The notes under the pieces are model-generated. The model was not told where the DNA came from, made no database searches, and was given only the letters and a program-made list of their open reading frames with translations. From positions 57,027,314 to 57,091,313 of the forward strand of contig JARWKL010000001.1 of assembly GCA_029961685.1 (NCBI GenBank): a stretch of 64,000 nt of DNA, read 5' to 3'. The stretch's first letter is position 1; the number at the start of each line of letters is the position of its first letter. The DNA is from Aristolochia californica. Its lineage: Eukaryota > Streptophyta > Magnoliopsida > Piperales > Aristolochiaceae. Positions 22,501-32,094 of this stretch are shown one piece after another. Both the position numbers and the translations under genes were made by a program.

Positions 22501-24182
22501 TAAATGGAGCTGGCATTTGATGGTAATCATAACTCTTGGGTAGTCTGCGCTCTGCTACTTGTTTCAAGATGCTGACAAAGCTAACTACCAGATCTTTGTA
22601 AGAGTTTACATCGGTTGTAATAAGATCAAAAAGAGGACAAAGTGTTGCTCCCATCACACCAGGATCATTATCACAAAGCCTCTGCAAAAAAAGAAACAGG
22701 TGAGCGAAGAGATTACAGGACCACAAAATCTTTGTCTTTGTGAAGGTTCACTTGCTGAAACTGATAAATTGAATGATAGAGGCAACACAGAAACAATTTA
22801 TGCCTTCCTCTTGCCTTTAAGGTAACTATTTTCTCTTCTCTTTTACTGGATTCTATCATTAAATATACTTGAAAAGATTAAGGAACTTAGCTCAAAAAGG
22901 AACATCCAATGACTTGGTGAGCAATATAACTGTATCCATCCAAACCAAAAGTATGTCTATAACAACAGATCAGTAAAACCATGAGAATGGATACTAAAGA
23001 GAAGACAACACTACATGCATAGTCAATATGCTCAGATTGGTTTTCAGGATTATGACTTTTTGTGTTCTTCAACAAATTGGTGAAGTATTAATGGTAGAAG
23101 TAAAGTTAACAAATCTGACACGAACACTGACAGGAAAAGCAAACGTTTTGCTCCCACAAGGTACCTAACTTTGCTGAGAGAAAAGCAGTATAATTAGCTT
23201 TATGTCCTCAAAATGTAGATCGAGATATTCTTTTAATGCAAAAAAGAGTTTCCACCAGGTCTAACCACGATAATTAGAGTGAGAGCCTTCTTATACTTGA
23301 AAGAGATCATCATGCAGCTAAATTTGGTTGATAAGTATTTCTGTTTGAGTTCATAACTGCAGTTCAGTGGCCATATCCACAAACAGTTACAATACAGTTC
23401 AAAATATAACCTAGAGTGCAATTAGCTTCACCTCGCAAGCACTTCAAAAGTGTTCAACATATGACATGTTTCTCAAGCATTTAACTCAAACCCTCATGAC
23501 TAGGTGGATAAAGACCATTAGTGCTCGCATCCTTGTGACAACTGCACTAACAGGTGACTGTAGCTCTCACCCAAAATGTCAATGACAAGGACACTACCCG
23601 CACCCACAAAAATACCTTTCTGAAATTGGAGACAAGGTGTGTTACTGATCCAGGAGCCTTCTGGTAAAATCTATGCAGCGCCATAATCGCCTTCCTCCTC
23701 ACCGACTCTTTCGGATGCGCCAACAATTCCACTACCTGTGGTAGGATAGCAGGGATCGTCTCCTCATTTATCAACTTACAGACTGCCGTAAGTGCAGCGC
23801 AGACCACCAGAAAATTATCCGATTTCAAATCTCTCTGAATGGTATTCACAATTAGAATTATCAGATCGTGATCCTCGTTAAGAAAAAGCGTGACTGCCAA
23901 GTACCCAGTTCGTTTTAGAAGAAGGGAATCATCATGGGTCATCTTGACAGCATGAATGTACCCAAAAGACGCGTCATGGCCCAACATTTCCACATAGACG
24001 AGTCTTATTATGTACTCCTTCATCTTCCGTTTGGGGACGTCGGGATCAGCGATCCGGCGCTTCAAGGTTTCGATCTCATGGAGAACAATGCGTTCTTCTT
24101 CGGCCTTCGATCGAGCCTCGCCAATTGACTTGACAAGGTCTAGGAACTCCTTAGATTGTCCCCACCCGCCCTGGGAGCCCAT
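7590..24182 (-). CDS. AP4E: AP-4 adaptor complex subunit epsilon (partial, 9 exons)
   Basis: This is the large epsilon subunit of the AP-4 coat, which sorts cargo at the trans-Golgi network. In plants it acts in vacuolar and plasma-membrane traffic. Exons on the minus strand are 24182-23616, 22681-22496, 21184-20969, 13584-13474, 12844-12647, 12530-12399, 9473-9417, 9300-9184 and 7667-7590. All junctions are GT-AG and phase 0, giving 554 codons. The product is the adaptin HEAT/ARM solenoid: SKEFLDLVKSIGEARSKAEE, KRKMKEYIIRLVYVEMLGHD, CDNDPGVMGATLCPLFDLI, YMGIDALGRLIKI, LAEQFAPSNQWFIQ, VLGEYGTADGKYSASYISGK. The family is about 940 residues, so the hinge and ear lie beyond base 1. Introns 3, 6, 8 and 9 carry LINE pieces. 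The conserved N-terminus probably starts 12 codons upstream at a CTG. Confidence 0.95.
8222..8740 (-). mobile_element. LINE 3' fragment with RNase H domain
   Basis: The minus strand encodes a decayed RNase H-like C-terminus of a plant LINE. It shows an LKINFNG-type start, GFGGVFRNYEG, then a FEIESDTLSVIWWC segment equivalent to the usual IEGDS/IESDS motif. A run of Ts at 8219-8226 is the A tail of the minus-strand copy. Frameshifts are present. Confidence 0.65.
8925..9020. repeat. TG/CG alternating simple repeat
   Basis: A long alternating purine-pyrimidine stretch (TGTGTGTC..., GTGCGTGCGTGTGCGTGCA, TGTGTACACATGTGTGCACA) in AP4E intron 8. Alternation of this kind favours Z-DNA and length polymorphism. 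Confidence 0.8.
9990..10480 (+). mobile_element. LINE 3' fragment with RNase H domain
   Basis: Plus-strand reading gives GGAGWGGVS...LLCFFGVADSTEAEIRALLKWLK, then WIHMPREANYLADSIARRK. These are the middle and the end of the RNase H-like domain of plant L1 elements. The frame is broken. Confidence 0.7.
10516..10539. repeat. GATA tetranucleotide microsatellite
   Basis: About six GATA units next to a TATATA run, in AP4E intron 6. Confidence 0.85.
10840..11425 (+). mobile_element. LINE 3' fragment with RNase H domain and A-rich tail
   Basis: The plus strand encodes LKVNFDGSSRGNKGPAGGGG followed by VYSAPLSCGDINMAEL, an RNase H start. The piece decays further on and ends with AAAAAATTAAAAAAAAA near 11408-11424. 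It differs from the neighbouring fragment at 9990, so it is a separate insertion. Confidence 0.7.
13820..15085 (+). mobile_element. LINE 3' fragment (zf-RVT and RNase H)
   Basis: Plus-strand frames give PPKAKLKVFLWCVLKDRILTCDQL, the zf-RVT domain. Near 14562-14630 comes WDPAPNKRLKLNFDTSSSG, the RNase H start. HVTWAHVLHSANSLTNSLAKR near 14870-14940 is the RNase H end. It finishes in GAAAAAGAAAAGA near 15085. Several frameshifts. Confidence 0.8.
15639..15986 (-). pseudogene. LINE RNase H-like domain
   Basis: The frame shows WTPPPPGYTKLNFDGSALGC, then YAGPLGNSDSTTAKLSGLLHGLK and LCIEGDST, the standard order of the RNase H domain of plant LINEs. Frameshifts follow GPGIQWCYPQ. Confidence 0.8.
16454..17980 (-). 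pseudogene. LINE reverse transcriptase with altered catalytic box
   Basis: An open frame of 508 residues. It shows VIKLDFEKAFDRVNW, GLRRGDPLSPLLFTLIGE and LLQYANDTILF, then LGLPLTPCLPSKAFWYPIIERLEGRL, LSKAGKVTLIKSCLQGIPNYYLS and zf-RVT entry LAPPRSKFFIWSAF. The catalytic Y-A-D-D box reads YAND (17602-17591). One G-to-A change therefore removes a metal-binding Asp, and the enzyme should be dead despite the long frame. The N-terminal part sits in another frame at 18855-18187. Confidence 0.88.
18187..18855 (-). pseudogene. LINE ORF2 region upstream of reverse transcriptase
   Basis: A frame of 222 residues with WKQRSRFRWLSDGDGNTIFFHAIAFGRKR, which is the K-x-R-x-x-W-L-x-x-G-D-x-N-T-x-F-F-H signature before the RT of plant LINEs. 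FSPDEIDAAVLGMPKDRASGLGGFNGEFY corresponds to the usual K-A-P-G-P-D-G-F motif. It is separated from the RT frame by a frameshift near 18190. Confidence 0.85.
19200..20935 (+). mobile_element. LINE 3' portion ending 33 bp from an AP4E splice donor
   Basis: Plus-strand pieces show WEDVCTPKKSG and WRNIISAKYNYDNH (post-RT), FFVWRAIRNHIHTRDNLARR and CILCGEIEESMDHILFFCHFAW (zf-RVT with Cys/His residues), and near 20405 YKMNFDW with TAETQALLDSLRFSKAQ (RNase H). It ends in A12 at 20924-20935. The AP4E exon 3 donor on the other strand is at 20968-20967. The left end is approximate. Confidence 0.8.
21830..22065 (+). mobile_element. LINE RNase H fragment
   Basis: A short plus-strand piece in AP4E intron 2 encoding HKLIFDGSCRSIMGPAA then SNADSTEAELQALFQGLK, the first half of the RNase H domain. 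Confidence 0.65.
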
Positions 24183-24660
24183 GGCGAGCTCCCGGCCGAT
24201 TGTTTTTAGCTGCTCCAGGTTGAAATTGGGTCTTCAAACTCGAATTCTTCCACAGGCAAAGAGAAATAGTATAAAGAAGCGAGCAGAAACAACCCTAATT
24301 ACGCGTTCCGGATCTGGATGCTTCAGCGATCTAGTTTGAATTTAAAGGAGCCGCAGAATTACAGAAGGTATAGAATTGAATCAGGTACACGACTGTTGGG
24401 AAGACGGAGAAATCCTTGCTTGCGCAGCTTCCCTGCGTCGGAGAAAAGTTAAAAGGTATAGAATTGCATCAGCTTCCCTGTTGGGCAGCGGCAGACGCAC
24501 ACAAGACGCAAGGGCAATAGAAAAGTGTCCAATGGACGACGGTAACTATGACGGGCCCCAGATCGCACGACTACTGTCAGACATACTGCGTTTGCCCCAT
24601 CCCCCATGGTCCCGGACCTTGATTTCGCCCTGTTCTCTTTGTCTATGAAACATTTTTTTC
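24183..24660 (-). promoter_or_regulatory. AP4E leader and promoter region
   Basis: Upstream of the first ATG the minus strand is open for 12 conserved codons back to a CTG (24218-24216) and on to a TGA at 24236-24234. Further up, GC-rich DNA includes GGGGCCC at 24553-24560, a TCP/site-II-like element common in plant housekeeping promoters. No clear TATA box is visible, so the transcription start is unknown. Confidence 0.5.
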
Positions 24661-25975
24661 TGTGGCTAATTTACCATGATGCCTTTGCCCCGCCTTCAAT
24701 AGACTATATAAAAAATAATTTTGAAGGAAATTTATTAAAACTTAAACACCCTGAGTTCTACCTTGAGTTTTATCATAAAATAAATAGAAAAATAACCAAA
24801 ATAATTTTTAACTGATATTAGATTAGCCTACTTTTTATATCATATGTTAGGTGAGTCCCACATAAGATCTGTGGGTATGTTAAAAGTAAGTTTTCTACCA
24901 TATCAACAATTTATATGAACTATTTGTCAGAGTGGTTCCGTCCATTCTTGTAAGCAATAGTTTTTCATACCTAACAGATCGGTTTTTTAGGTGTATTGGC
25001 TAACCGTTGTCAGTATCTATATAAAACTTTATGAAGTTGTAAGGGTATATGTTGGATAGATTTGGTTATAGATCTTCATTCGTCCTAATTGTGATGATAA
25101 CAAAGTAAAGAATCTAACTACAAGTCTCAAACAATTTCATGGCTCCAAGGAATTGAGTATTCTAATGCCTGAGCAACATTCAAATGCCACAGTTTAGAAA
25201 AATGCACTTGAAACGATCGGAAAAAAATAGAAAATTTTATAAAATACTAGCGTCTAAATGTCGGAGGTGCATCCAAGCACCCAATAAAAGATGCACATCA
25301 AAAATGTTGTCGGGAGTTTGAAGTGAATTATGAAGTTAAACGAGGTTGAGACGCCCATTTTAGATACCTTGGACTTATATATTTTCCTTGCAAACACAAT
25401 TGAAATCTTCGGGTTGTTACGTAGGAAAATGCCTCATAATTTTAGCTGGTAATTTTGGTATGAACTTGGACCCAAAATAATATTGTGTTATCAATTGTAT
25501 GGTTTATAATCATTGATATCCATCCTCTATTTTTAAACCTAATTTGATCATGTCCCATTTAATTTGTGCTCCAATGTTACAAGGTCATAGTTCATGTGTT
25601 TAAACACATGAATATGAGGGGAGATTAATGGGAATAGTTCCATATGCATCAATCTCGTTTCACCTCACATTTGTCTTTTTCTTATTTTCAATTTTTATTT
25701 TTATTTGTCTTTTTCTTATTTTCAATTTTTATTTTTTTTGTCTTTCTCCTTCTCGTCGCCTTCCTTACGTGGGTTCGTTTGTTGAACGCAACACCTTACC
25801 TCCATTTAGAACGTTTCCTGTCATGAGACCCCCTTAGCGTCTCTTTCCACCTCTCGATTGCAGGATCCCGGAGGAGTCCGAACAAGATTGATAGAGACGA
25901 GGAGAGAGGAAGGTACAGGTAGATTGATCAGTCTCCTTCCGTCGGGACGCTTCGAAAGATCCCCAATGCAGGTGC
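24661..25975. other. Intergenic DNA between AP4E and the membrane-protein gene
   Basis: AT-rich, no coding frame recognised. A pyrimidine-rich repeat near 25670-25745 duplicates TTTCTTATTTTCAATTTTTATTTTT. The last ~120 bases become G/C-rich and purine-rich and are probably the leader of the next gene. Parts of 24840-25620 may be old LTR sequence, but I found no pair. Confidence 0.5.
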
Positions 25976-26041
25976 TTGTATGGGGGTTATGGTTCGATTC
26001 GTCCCTTGATCCGAGTCTCTAACAAACACCTACAGAACCCA

Positions 26042-26572
26042 ATGTCGGCAATGGAGGCCCATTCTCGGGCTGGCGACGTTCGCATATGGATCGTGACAGT
26101 GGCCTTTCTGGGTTGCATTCTGACAGGCGGGGCGTTCTTGGTGATATACATCAGCCTCCCGGAGACACCGGAAATCGCGTGGTATCCCGTCTTGGGCATG
26201 GTCTTTGTCGGGATCCCCTGGCTTTTCTGGCTAGTCACCTTTTTGTACAGAGTCGTCTTGAAACGAAGACTTGTTAGGGAGTCGGGAGCCCCCTGGTACC
26301 CGAACGCAGCTGCTGCCTCCGCCACCGCCGCTCATGACAACAACCGCGCAACCAACGACGTCGACGAAGAGTGCGCCCCGGAATCTCGAACCGGCGGAGA
26401 AGCCGCTATGGACGGTGTGATGGTGGAAGGTAAAGAGGGTCAGGGCTCAGGTGAGAGAGGAGAGTCGCCAGAGGAGAGGAAACCCGGGAATTCGACCATG
26501 ACCGCGTCGGAGGATTCTTCTCTTGCTTCGCGCGAGTGCGAAGTGCCGTTGGCCTTCGCAATGTCATCGTGA
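26042..26572 (+). CDS. Small two-helix membrane protein, function unknown
   Basis: A single-exon frame of 176 residues from the ATG at 26042. ATGs at 26051 (173 residues) and 25976 (198) are also in frame. I prefer 26042/26051 because the extra N-terminal stretch lacks character and the hydrophobic part starts soon after. IWIVTVAFLGCILTGGAFLVIYI and WYPVLGMVFVGIPWLFWLVTFLY are two clear membrane helices joined by a short loop (SLPETPEIA). A basic stretch VLKRRLVRE follows the second helix, suggesting a cytosolic tail. The remaining ~95 residues are low-complexity, acidic and Ser/Gly/Glu-rich. Codon use is GC-rich, unlike the surrounding DNA, which supports a real gene. I do not recognise the family. 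Confidence 0.75.
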   Translation: MSAMEAHSRAGDVRIWIVTVAFLGCILTGGAFLVIYISLPETPEIAWYPVLGMVFVGIPWLFWLVTFLYRVVLKRRLVRESGAPWYPNAAAASATAAHDNNRATNDVDEECAPESRTGGEAAMDGVMVEGKEGQGSGERGESPEERKPGNSTMTASEDSSLASRECEVPLAFAMSS

Positions 26573-27169
26573 AGAAGTAAAATCGGAACCATTGCAATCG
26601 ATTCGTATGTCTGTATGATTCAGTTTCACAATTTTGCCAATGAACAGGGAAGGATGTAAATCTAGGGCAATCAAAGGTTGTTTGATGAAGCCTCTTTTTC
26701 TCTCTTTATTTGACTTTTTTGTAGGATTTCAGGGGTCCAATACAACCCGTAGCAGTCAAATACCATGTAAGGAACTTCAAGCGCTCGTAATCTTTCTCTT
26801 TCTTTCATCCATCCAAGATTCCTTTTCTTTCTACCATTTCGGCTAATAACATCTCAAGATGTAGAACCAGGAAATTAGTTTATAACAGAGAGGAATTAGA
26901 CCAACTTATTCTTTTGAGTGAACATAATAACATTAGCTCCTAATTTGCTCCTACCCATGATTGCAGCATGTAAAAATCCCTCAAAAATAAGATTAGAATA
27001 ATTCAACTAGTCCAAGAAAGAGCTTGTGTAATCAGGAATGTTTTACATTAGCATTAGGTGTGTTATAAATGAACCACATTTTTGCATTGATTTATGCACG
27101 ATATTTATATATAATTTACAACGGAAATCTCCTCAACCAAAGGGATAAATACAATCCATAGAAAATTAT
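26573..27169. other. Downstream region of the membrane-protein gene
   Basis: Presumed 3' untranslated region, then AT-rich intergenic DNA. No further feature recognised. Confidence 0.5.
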
Positions 27170-27618
27170 ACAAAAGATATATGAGAAGAAGTATAGGAAG
27201 AAGAAGAACTTTCAAAGAGGCCAATTCAAGGACAATAACAAAAAGTCCTTTAAAAGAACCAACATTTGTTTGAGTGTGACAAAGTAGAGCATAAAATGAA
27301 CAAATGGCCAAATTTAGAAGGAAGAACCCCATCCTCAACAAGGATTCTAACAACAGCAAGAACAAGATATTGATCTCGGATGAGGAGTCTACTATTTCGG
27401 AAGAGGTAATTGATTCAAACTATGATAACAAACTTGAGTTTTTACTAGGGCTCTATAGGTGTGAGGTTCCCTCATTCTATGAAAATTTTGGACCCTATGC
27501 CACCCTCCTAGAAAGGAATCTACCTATCTACCCGAACATGGTGAACGTGTTTTATACAAACCTTGAGGTACAAAGAGCTCAAACATGGAGTCTTAAAATT
27601 CAACTCTTATGTCTAGAA
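27170..27618 (+). pseudogene. Decayed retroelement gag-like fragment (left part)
   Basis: Plus-strand frames give a Lys/Arg-rich stretch, then a CFECDKVEHKMNK-like zinc-knuckle relic near 27270-27300. KFRRKNPILNKDSNNSKNK and SEEVIDSNYDN follow, then VPSFYENFGPYATLLERNLPIYPNMVNVFYTNLEV, which resembles a plant transposon-associated domain. It is cut by the LTR element at 27619 and seems to resume at 28932. Family assignment is uncertain. Confidence 0.45.
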
Positions 27619-27812
27619 TGATAGTGATAAACATAAAGATAAAGATAATGATATAGATAACAATAGAGATAAAGATAGCTAGTGATTGAATTAGAGACGG
27701 ACTCAAATTATAGAGTTCTAATAATCTACTGTCTATGTTGTAACTCTATAAATAGTGTACACCTGATAAATAATAATCACGACAAAATTATCCCACATTC
27801 TTATATTCTACA
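27619..27812 (+). repeat. 5' LTR of the 1.3-kb element
   Basis: A 194-bp repeat, TGATAG...TTCTACA. It contains CTCTATAAATAGTG near 27747-27760, a good TATA box. Confidence 0.88.
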
Positions 27813-28264
27813 TGGTATCAGAGCTCTCAGTCGATTAATCAGAACTAGTTTGTCGTCCTTGGAAATCCTTATCGGAAGCAACCTCCGTCGTCGCCCGTAC
27901 CTAGTACTTTTCTCTTCCTTCTCCGTAAAATCTTGTCAAAGATATTCTCAAAAAAATAATCTCTACTGGCGACCACCCTCCTCTGTTTTCAAACTTCCTC
28001 GAGTAGTCATCGTCTCTCTCCTCGTCGTTGCCTCTACTGTCGCTTTGCCCAACGTCCTCGTCACCATCGCCCCGCTACTGCCACTATCTACTCTGCCGGC
28101 AACCACGCTCGTCGACGCCACAACACCCCACGCGTCGTCTAAGCAGACCCTAAGTTGAGGGGGAAAATTATTTCCCCCCCTCGACGCCCCGTCCCGCACA
28201 GCATGCGAACTCGCACGTGCGACAAATATTAAAAAAAAATCTCGTTGTACAGCCTTTCTTCCCA

Positions 28265-28640
28265 TCAAGACGAAGCGATTCCGTTCGCCCCAACCACTAC
28301 ACTACCACATGATGATGCGATTCCGTCCACCCCAGCCGTTGATCTTCCACCAAACGATACAATTTTGTCCGCCCCAGCCGTTACCCTTCCTTTGGACGAT
28401 GCGATTCGGTCTGCCCCAACCGCCTCCAGTGTCGTTGCTCTTCCTCCGAATGATGCGATTCCATCCACCCCAGTCGTTGATCTTCCACCAGATGATGCAA
28501 TTTTGTCTTCCCCAGTTCTGCCCTTCCTCCGAATGGTGCGATTCCATCCTCCCTAGCCGCCTCCGGTGCCGCTGCTCTTCCTCTGGACGATGCGATTCCA
28601 TCCTCCCTAGCCGCCTCCAGTGCTGCTGCTCTTCTCAGTC
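28265..28640 (+). repeat. Degenerate tandem array inside the 1.3-kb element
   Basis: Units of roughly 45-60 bp share GATGATGCGATTCCGTCCAC or GATGCGATTCCATCCTCC, then CCCCAGCCGTTGATCTTCC or TAGCCGCCTCCAGTG. About seven diverged units are present. Read in frame they give repeats of the form DDAIPS-P-VVDLPP, but frames shift between units. Confidence 0.8.
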
Positions 28641-28745
28641 GCTACCAGTGTCATTGTTATCTCTAAACCACTTCCAAGAACACGCTTCCTCTTTTAGAAG
28701 ATCAAGATTGGATTCTCTTCTCGGAGCTCTATCTTTGCGGGGTCA

Positions 28746-28926
28746 TGATAGAGATAAATATAAAGATAAAATAATGATAGAGATAAAGATAACTAGTGAT
28801 TGAATTAGAGACAAACTCAAATTGTAGAGTTCTAATCATCTATTGTCTCTATTGTAACTCTATAAATAGTGTACACCTGATCAATAATAATCATGATAAT
28901 ATTATCATACATTCATATATTCTACA
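28746..28926 (+). repeat. 3' LTR of the 1.3-kb element
   Basis: A 181-bp copy of the 5' LTR, shorter by a block near its start. The TATA box CTCTATAAATAGTG is retained at 28859-28872. Confidence 0.88.
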
Positions 28927-28931
28927 TAGAA

Positions 28932-29520
28932 GACCTCCATCTCTTTGACCACCAATGAGCTCAATAAGCTCTTGGGCACACTCAAGGATGGGTCGAGACA
29001 ATACATCAAGGAAAGTTGGCCCAATGACTTGGGGGGAAGAGTATCACCAATCCATCACTTATGTCATGAGCTTGGTCTGTCGAGCAGGTTGTAGGTAGCT
29101 CCTACGCAATCAAGATCAAGGATTTGTGCATGGAGTTTTGACGCTTCATGGAGATAGTGATACACAACATCAATCTAAGGAAAGGCACCTTCTCTAGATT
29201 GACCATTTGTGACATTTTCTGGCTCCAGGCATTGACCTAGCAGGTTCCTCTCAAATTTTGCACACTTCATATTCCTACAAATGGTATACGTAGAAAACAA
29301 CATCACGGAAGGTGGCCTCCCTTGTAGACAAATTATCACTATGATCTTGGAGCGCCATAAGATTGCCCTCAAGTTGGAGGAGATCTTTGTACTAGCCAAG
29401 AAGATGCCCATTGGTCAGTTGAAGGTAAAACAAGTTTTGATTTGCAAAAGTGAAAGGTCAATGAGTATCCAAGCACTAAAAAGGAAGAGCAATTGCAGGA
29501 CGATAAATTCTTAGGAGATG
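28932..29520 (+). pseudogene. Decayed retroelement fragment (right part)
   Basis: Frames include TNELNKLLGTLKDGSRQYIKESW and, at 29281-29514, MVYVENNITEGGLPCRQIITMILERHKIALKLEEIFVLAKKMPIG. This looks like the same plant transposon-associated protein type as 27170-27618. The two parts probably formed one remnant before the LTR element inserted. Confidence 0.4.
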
Positions 29521-29598
29521 TGGCCAATCTTGATAAGACACAAGAGGATCGATATCAATATGTGAAGAGAAAGATAAATGTGGATTCCTATAGCTCCG

Positions 29599-29720
29599 AT
29601 TGCCTTACATGAATTGAGGATGACAAAACAGATATGAAGGGAACTCTCGTTCACATCCAATTGCCTTACATGAATTGAGGATGACAAAACAGATATGAAG
29701 GGAACTCTCGTTCACATCCA
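29599..29720. repeat. 61-bp perfect tandem duplication
   Basis: ATTGCCTTACATGAATTGAG... is present twice in direct succession, 29599-29659 and 29660-29720, with no gap. The perfect match implies a recent event or an assembly artefact. Confidence 0.9.
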
Positions 29721-29989
29721 ATCTGCCCCAATAGAGCTCAGGTAAGGCCAGAAGGATATTCAAAACATCATTTACTCCATCATCAACTTTATCTCTCTAT
29801 CTCATCACCCTCCACCACCATCGGTCTAGCATTAGCATTCACTACCACTAGCACTTTTTATTTTATAGGATTGACCTTTTTTGAAGCTCATGTATAAGTT
29901 TTCCTTATGGCTATATTTGGGTTTATGCTTCAATTGTACACACTTTTGAAATATGAATCCAAACCTTGAGAGCCAAATCTTTGGCTGCA

Positions 29990-31180
29990 TCTATTTTTCT
30001 TTCTTATTCACAAATCTTTTTTATATATGACAAAAGGGGGAGGAAGCAAAACTAATATTAAAATCAACATCAAACCTATATGCACATATTCAATGGGAGT
30101 ATATTTCTAAAAATTATGGTACTATGACTTTTAGTATTTATGGAGTTAGCTTTTGTCATCACAAAAAAGGGGAAGATAGTTGACCTAGGTTGACCATCGT
30201 CTATATATTGATTAATTGTATGTATGCTAATATTTTCAAATAAAAAATTCATGTGCAACGCCTTCAAGAGACACAAGATGAAAGTCTATACAAAAGAATT
30301 GACATATTCAAATCTTGAACTATCAAGTCATCTTGAAGAAGCACCCATGCGCAAATATTGAAGACTTGAAAATTAGAGTTTAGATGTCTTAGAAATATCT
30401 CAAGACTTCTAGCAAAGTATAAAGATAGCCACCGAAACTCCAAATCTAAGGTACACAAGAACATCGAAGCTTTAGGGCATTAGATTTTTTCAATTTTTTG
30501 TAAAATGTAAAAAAACAACTAGTATGCATGGGAAGCTATAAATACCCCTCCAAACTTGTTAGGAGCAATAATGTGAACATTTATTAGCAATTTATTGCAT
30601 TCAACAACCATTATTCACTTGAAAATTATTTACAACCCTATTCTAAGAGAGATAGAACTATAATTCTTTCAAAGCTCAACATCCTGAGCATTCAAGCTCG
30701 ACCATTCTATATCTTGTGCATCAAAGGATTGGAAGCTTGGAAATCACTAGGAGAAGGTGCCTCTCAATTCAAATAAGGGTGTAAGTTTCTTTTTTCTTTT
30801 TGTCTTTTCCTCTTATCTTCTCAAAGGTATTCTAGAACCTTGAATCTACAAACAGAAGCTTACTAGAACTGTAATCTAGTTGTAAAATCTCAGGGAGAGA
30901 TTAATTTTGTGTAATTGGGCATTACACATGGCTTAAAAGAGAGTAAAAATCTCTTTTGTATAAATTTCAGCTAATATAGCTTATTAGTAAATTTTTCTTA
31001 AGCAAGGGTTCTTGAGTGGTGATTACCAATAGGTGAACATCGAGAAAAAAATTCTTTTATCTTCTATTGTGGTGTGTGCTTTTATTAATCGATTTACTTT
31101 TAGTTTTGCATATAAGCACCAAAGTTGTAATGTAAAATCTCAAACACCCCCCTCTTCATAAGCTACCTGCGCCAATAAAA
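29990..31180 (+). mobile_element. Probable SIRE/Maximus-type copia 3' end and LTR remnant
   Basis: TTTTGTCATCACAAAAAAGGGGAAGAT at 30152-30178 resembles the polypurine region just before the 3' LTR of Maximus/SIRE copia elements. TCAAACACCCCCCTCTTC near 31141-31157 resembles the motif that follows their LTR. The DNA between, about 970 bp, would be a decayed LTR. 29721-29990 shows nothing clear. No coding domain survives. Confidence 0.45.
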
Positions 31181-31314
31181 AATACTTCTCCAACCTATTA
31201 AAATAATGGGTTACAAATAGATTTTCCTTCAAGGATCTGATCAAAGGAAGGTTGTACTTATAGTCTTCTATAAAATCATTTATAGACCATTTAGGAAATG
31301 ATATTTCAAAAAAT

Positions 31315-32094
31315 TTGATAAAAAAAAAAGAATTAGACTTTCTTAAAGAAAAAATATATGAACAACTAAAAGAAGGTTGTAAAGAACCAAAAAGAAACCA
31401 ACCCAGTTACAAAATTCCTTCATTCCCGAATTGGTTTATAAGATTTATAAGCAATGAAGGAGAAAAAATATATCAGTGTTCTAAAAAAAATTGGAAAACT
31501 GAGAATATATTACCTTTATATACCCTCTTGTACCTTCTCTAAAAATTTTTAGAGGATCCAAACATAGATGCAAATGCATATGTGAAGGTCTCAATGGCTT
31601 TAAAAGAGTTAGGAGTTTTAGCCAAACAAAATAATTGCACCAATTTGTATCTCCACAAAATGGGAGAACATCTTCTTAGAATTGATGAGCTTTTGCAAAA
31701 CATCAATGCAAAACTCAAAGATATTGACTCAAAAATTAGAGAACCAATATCTCTTGAACATAAAAAAGTGAAAGCTAAACCTATTATTCAACCTCAAGTG
31801 AATGTTAAAAGTTTTAATCTAGGCAACCCTAATGCCAAAGAGACAATCCAAATGATAGAAGAAAAAATCAGGGGATAAAAAATGAATACCCTTTCTGAAA
31901 ATACACATTTAGACTTAAATAAAACTAAAGGAAGATCTAGGCAAATTGATCTACACTGTCATAAGAGATCAACACCTGTTGGGGTTCTCTTTGAAGAGAA
32001 TGATAATTCTATCTTTAATGGGTATCGAGGAAATTGTATTTATGAATGGATTATTGATGGATATTTTAAAAACAAATTTGAAAATATGTTGTAA
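31315..32094 (+). pseudogene. Pararetroviral 5'-region frames (broken)
   Basis: Three successive short frames (31315-31542, 31582-31878, 31882-32094) of similar Lys/Glu/Asn-rich composition look like one reading region cut by stops. The middle one has a predicted helical stretch around EHLLRIDELLQNINAKLKDI. I cannot assign each to a specific viral protein. Confidence 0.5.

Larger units (their letters stand above)
27619..28926 (+). mobile_element. Non-autonomous 1.3-kb LTR retrotransposon, complete
   Basis: Two LTRs (27619-27812, 194 bp; 28746-28926, 181 bp) start TGATAG and end TTCTACA. They are flanked by the 5-bp duplication TAGAA (27614-27618 and 28927-28931). TGGTATCAGAG at 27813-27823 is the Met-tRNA primer site, and GCGGGGTCA precedes the 3' LTR. 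The 933-bp interior has no gag or pol. It is pyrimidine-rich and holds a degenerate tandem array. The element must use enzymes from elsewhere. It is larger than a classic TRIM and smaller than a LARD. Confidence 0.88.

Noticed and set aside
24840..24900. GTGAGTCCCACATAAGATC, resembling TRIM LTR starts
   Set aside because: Similarity stops after about 15 bases and no primer site or second LTR was found.
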